From NCBI GenBank assembly GCA_945861845.1, contig CAMAWS010000139.1, positions 1 to 7,797 of the forward strand: DNA of 7,797 nt, in the 5' to 3' direction. Position numbers and translations under genes: made by a program. The notes under the pieces are model-generated. The model was not told the origin of the DNA and made no database searches. It saw only the letters and a program-made list of their open reading frames with translations. Positions 5,213 to 7,797 of this stretch are shown here, one piece after another. The stretch's first letter is position 1. Each line of letters begins with the position of its first letter. This DNA is from Candidatus Sulfopaludibacter sp. SbA3 (GTDB lineage Bacteria; Acidobacteriota; Terriglobia; 20CM-2-55-15).

Positions 5213-5852
5213 GCCGAGCCCCCACCTGCGCGCCGAGCGGATTTTCTCCGCGCTCCAACTGGCCTATCCCGATGCCAAGTGCGCCCTGAACCATTCCAGT
5301 CCGCTTCAGTTGCTCATTGCCACGATCTTGTCGGCGCAAAGCACCGACAAGATGATCAACACGATCACGCCGGCTCTCTTCAAAAAGTATCGAACTGCGC
5401 AGCAATTCGCCGAAGCCGACACCGCGGAACTGGAGGAGATGATTCACTCCAGTGGATTCTTCCGCAATAAGGCTAAAAGCATAAAGGGAGCATGCCGTTT
5501 GATTGCGGACAAGCATCGCGGGAAGGTTCCGCAGGCAATGGAGGAGTTGCTGGAATTGCCTGGCGTCGCCCGCAAAACGGCAAACGTCGTGCTGGGCGTG
5601 GCATACAGCATTCCCGAAGGTGTCGCAGTCGATACGCACGTACAGCGGCTCTCGCGGCGCCTGGATCTTTCAAAGGAAACACGGCCCGAGAAGATCGAGG
5701 AGGATCTAATGGGCCTCTTTCCTCGGGAGAAGTGGATATTGCTGTCGCATCTGTTAATTCACCACGGCCGCGCAAAGTGCGCAGCGCAGCGGCCGAAATG
5801 CGCGGAGTGTCCGATTGAGAGCCTCTGTCATTCCGAAGACAAGTTGGTTTGA
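5202..5852 (+). CDS. nth: Endonuclease III (DNA glycosylase/AP lyase)
   Basis: Base-excision repair enzyme that removes oxidised pyrimidines and cleaves the abasic site. Starting at GTG 5202 it has 216 residues, against 211 for E. coli Nth. LSAQSTD is at 43-49. The helix-hairpin-helix motif LPGVARKTANVV is at 119-130, with catalytic lysine K125 (E. coli K120). VDTH at 143-146 carries catalytic D144 (E. coli D138). The C-terminal [4Fe-4S] motif C-x6-C-x2-C-x5-C is complete at C193, C200, C203 and C209. The frame is open back to an ATG at 5052, but those 50 codons only re-read the lysine-rich tail of the upstream gene and yield an arginine/proline-rich stretch foreign to the family. The GTG is an inferred start without a clear Shine-Dalgarno. 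It overlaps the fmdB-like gene by 11 nt, suggesting coupled translation. Confidence 0.96.
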   Translation: MARKPSPHLRAERIFSALQLAYPDAKCALNHSSPLQLLIATILSAQSTDKMINTITPALFKKYRTAQQFAEADTAELEEMIHSSGFFRNKAKSIKGACRLIADKHRGKVPQAMEELLELPGVARKTANVVLGVAYSIPEGVAVDTHVQRLSRRLDLSKETRPEKIEEDLMGLFPREKWILLSHLLIHHGRAKCAAQRPKCAECPIESLCHSEDKLV

Positions 5853-5928
5853 AGGTTGGATAGCGATCCCCGCAGGACCTTTGCATCGGTGGTTGCCGGC
5901 GTCAGCGAATTTCAGCAGTGGAAAGATG

Positions 5929-5957
5929 TCGACCTGCACCGTCCGCTCCTATATAAA
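5929..5957 (+). promoter_or_regulatory. Probable sigma70-type promoter of the cytochrome/monooxygenase gene
   Basis: TCGACC (5929-5934, 4 of 6) and TATAAA (5952-5957, 5 of 6) are 17 bp apart. Expected transcription start near 5964 leaves a leader of about 30 nt containing GGGAG at 5984-5988, six nt before the ATG. The rest of the 142-bp gap after nth (5853-5994) shows no other clear element; I see no convincing nth terminator there. Confidence 0.42.
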
Positions 5958-5994
5958 GGTGCTACAAACTCACCACAAATAGAGGGAGCACTGG

Positions 5995-7371
5995 ATGTCT
6001 AATGTAAGCTCGACCAGAGTGGCAGCAATTGCGGTCTGGGCCTTGTTTGCGATGTTTACGTTCCCGGGGCCTGCCGTTGCCCAGGATTTGGCTGACAAGC
6101 CGGTGACATTTTCGAAGGACGTCGCTCCGATCTTCCAGGAACGATGCCAGGAATGCCATCACAAGGGATCCATCGCTCCCATGTCGCTGGTGACGTATGA
6201 AGAGACTCGCCCCTGGGCAAAGTCGATCCGGCAGCGCGTCATCGAGCGGCAGATGCCTCCGTGGCACATCGACAAGACCGTCGGCATCCAGAAGTTCAAG
6301 AACGATATTTCACTGAGCGATGAGCAGATCAGTACGATCGTCCGCTGGGTGGATTCCGGGGCGTTGGCCGGAAATTTGAAGGACATGCCCGCAGCGAAGC
6401 AATGGTCTGACGGCAACGAATGGAAGGGACAAAAAGAACTCGGGCCGCCCGACCTGATCGTTAAGTCGGAACCCTATACCATGCCCGCCAAGCGACAGGA
6501 CTTATGGTGGAGGCCGATCTCGAATATCCCGATAACCGAACCTCGATGGTTGCGTGCGGTTGAGATGAGACCCGGGACTCTTCCCGGGCGCAAGATCACA
6601 CACCACGCCGTGACTTACCTGGTTCAGGACGACCCGGACAGCCTGGCTCCCGGCACGGACCCGGCACTGAATGCGAGGGCATACCTGATGGAATGGGCTG
6701 TCGGCAAGGGCTACGATCTGCACGGGCCCGATGCAGGCAAGTTGCTGCTGCCCGGCTCACAGATATCCTGGGATATTCATCTCCATGCCGTGGGCGAAGA
6801 AATTCGCGACAACGTGGAAATTGCGCTCTGGTTCTATCCGAAAGGGCAGGAGCCGAAGCATCGCACCTATCTGACCGGCTTCCAGGCTCTGCGCGGATTC
6901 CAGACCTCGAAAGCGGCCGGCGGCAGCCGCAACGTCGATATTCCTCCGAACTCGATTGCGTCGTCGGACAACTACACCGTGCTGCAGAAAGCTGCCCGCC
7001 TGGAAAATTTTCAGCCGCACATGCATCTTCGCGGCAAAGCCATGACCGTTGAAGCCATTCTGCCTGATGGCATTGTTCAGCCCATCAGCTATGTCGGACG
7101 CTTCAACTTCAACTGGATGACGAACTACATCTTCGATGACAACGCCGCCCCGGTTTTTCCCAAAGGCACGGTAATTCACGTCACGGCCGTGTACGACAAC
7201 ACGATCGCGAATCCGAACAACCCCGACCCGGAACAATGGGTCGGTTTCGGTGACCGGACTGTCGATGAAATGGGGCATGCGTGGATGAACGTTACCTACC
7301 TGAGCGACGAGGAGTACAACGCGTGGGCCGCAAACCGAAAAACGCAACAGACAGCCGCCGAGCGGCGGTGA
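5995..7371 (+). CDS. Secreted cytochrome c / copper type II monooxygenase-like fusion protein
   Basis: A 458-residue exported redox protein. Residues 1-29 are a Sec signal peptide with likely cleavage AVA-Q (29/30). A small cytochrome c domain follows, with one heme site CQECH (C51, C54, H55) and candidate axial methionines M63 or M87. The larger C-terminal part resembles ascorbate-dependent copper type II monooxygenases (PHM/DBH fold): HH at 203-204, HLH at 262-264, HMH at 342-344 in PHMHLRGKAM, and a methionine in VDEMGHAWM (M426). In PHM one copper is held by an HH pair plus a third His, and the other by HxH plus Met, so both sites look occupied here. The heme domain could feed electrons to the copper sites in place of ascorbate; this is inference. 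The substrate is unknown. ATG 5995 is supported by GGGAG six nt upstream. The stop overlaps the next start as GTGA. Confidence 0.85.
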   Translation: MSNVSSTRVAAIAVWALFAMFTFPGPAVAQDLADKPVTFSKDVAPIFQERCQECHHKGSIAPMSLVTYEETRPWAKSIRQRVIERQMPPWHIDKTVGIQKFKNDISLSDEQISTIVRWVDSGALAGNLKDMPAAKQWSDGNEWKGQKELGPPDLIVKSEPYTMPAKRQDLWWRPISNIPITEPRWLRAVEMRPGTLPGRKITHHAVTYLVQDDPDSLAPGTDPALNARAYLMEWAVGKGYDLHGPDAGKLLLPGSQISWDIHLHAVGEEIRDNVEIALWFYPKGQEPKHRTYLTGFQALRGFQTSKAAGGSRNVDIPPNSIASSDNYTVLQKAARLENFQPHMHLRGKAMTVEAILPDGIVQPISYVGRFNFNWMTNYIFDDNAAPVFPKGTVIHVTAVYDNTIANPNNPDPEQWVGFGDRTVDEMGHAWMNVTYLSDEEYNAWAANRKTQQTAAERR

Positions 7372-7797
7372 GGGCCTGGCTCTGTGCGGTTGTCGTTCTG
7401 GCTGCAACTGCCGTACTCGCGCTAGCGCAGCTTCCACTCGAACCTCAGCGCGAGGCAGGCGCCGGCGTAACAGGCGCTTTTGAGGGCTGGTTCAGAAACC
7501 AGGACGGAACCTTCAGCCTTCTTCTCGGCTATTACAACAGAAACCGAAAACAGGAAGTCGACATCCCGATCGGACCGGACAATCGCATCGAACCGGGCGG
7601 GCCGGACCGGGGCCAGCCAACCCACTTCATAACCGGAAGAGGCTGGGGCCTATTCACCATCAAGGTGCCTGTGGACTTTGCTCAGAACAGGCTGGTCTGG
7701 ACACTGAAAGTGAACGGCCAAACCACGACAATACCCATGAGTCTCAAGCCGGATTGGGAACTCTCGCCGTTCGTGGAGGCATCCGTAGGCAACACGC
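7368..7797 (+). CDS. Secreted protein of unknown function, 3' end cut by window
   Basis: The open frame starts at GTG 7368, overlapping the upstream stop as GTGA, and runs off the right edge after 143 complete codons. Residues 1-20 form a signal peptide (basic R2, hydrophobic core, LALA-Q cleavage near 20/21). The mature part is polar and beta-rich in appearance, with GYYNRNRKQEVDIPIGPDN at 53-71, RGWGLFTIKVP at 91-101 and WTLKVNGQTTTIP at 110-122, suggesting an immunoglobulin-like or beta-sandwich fold. No catalytic or metal motif is visible. I recall similar proteins beside cytochrome c/monooxygenase genes in acidobacteria, but cannot name a family. Coupling to the upstream gene suggests a periplasmic or outer-envelope partner. 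No strong Shine-Dalgarno is present, consistent with translational coupling. Confidence 0.75.
   Translation, partial: MRAWLCAVVVLAATAVLALAQLPLEPQREAGAGVTGAFEGWFRNQDGTFSLLLGYYNRNRKQEVDIPIGPDNRIEPGGPDRGQPTHFITGRGWGLFTIKVPVDFAQNRLVWTLKVNGQTTTIPMSLKPDWELSPFVEASVGNT

Noticed and set aside
6757..7437. Minus-strand open frame (226 codons) opposite the cytochrome/monooxygenase gene
   Set aside because: The plus strand carries a signal peptide, a heme site and copper-ligand motifs in one frame; the minus-strand product has no coherent features.
1..7797. CRISPR array, toxin-antitoxin pair, insertion sequence, phage gene or other defence system
   Set aside because: No spaced direct repeats, transposase motifs, terminal inverted repeats or small co-directional toxin-antitoxin-like pairs are visible; the genes are mostly housekeeping.

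Overview
The window looks like a chromosomal segment of a moderately GC-rich, Gram-negative-type soil bacterium. My best guess is Acidobacteriota. The guess rests on the secreted cytochrome c/copper-monooxygenase fusion with its small secreted partner, and on the FmdB-type zinc ribbon directly upstream of endonuclease III; it is an inference, since no rRNA or marker tree is available. Gene density is high: nine complete or partial genes are convincing and the longest gene-free gap is about 140 bp. I see no tRNA, rRNA, CRISPR array, insertion sequence, phage gene or defence system.

Layout. (1) 1-973, minus: class I/II PLP-dependent aminotransferase whose 3' end lies outside the window. (2) 974-1085: divergent intergenic region holding copy 1 of a 36-bp structured repeat and candidate divergent promoters. 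(3) 1086-1394, plus: stand-alone Rieske ferredoxin, then a probable terminator. (4) 1521-2849, plus: M48 family metalloprotease with a C-terminal extra domain; a 10-bp perfect inverted repeat brackets its probable -10 box and reaches into the start codon. (5) 4699 down to 2853, minus: the operon folE - HAD phosphatase - rpiA, meeting the protease gene tail to tail with 3 bp between stop codons. (6) 4700-4834: a second divergent region with the folE promoter and copy 2 of the repeat. (7) 4835-5852, plus: FmdB-like zinc ribbon overlapping nth (endonuclease III). (8) 5995-7797, plus: secreted cytochrome c/copper type II monooxygenase-like protein, translationally coupled (GTGA) to a secreted protein of unknown function cut by the window end.

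How the genes fit together. folE makes dihydroneopterin triphosphate from GTP, the entry to folate or pterin synthesis. The ATGA-coupled HAD protein is a plausible phosphatase for a pathway intermediate, and rpiA supplies pentose-phosphate interconversion, so the operon reads as nucleotide/cofactor metabolism. fmdB-nth joins a putative regulator to base-excision repair. The last two genes form a cell-envelope redox pair. Most of the window is housekeeping. The least explained signals are the two repeat copies in the two divergent promoter regions, the palindrome over the protease start, and the HAD gene's substrate.
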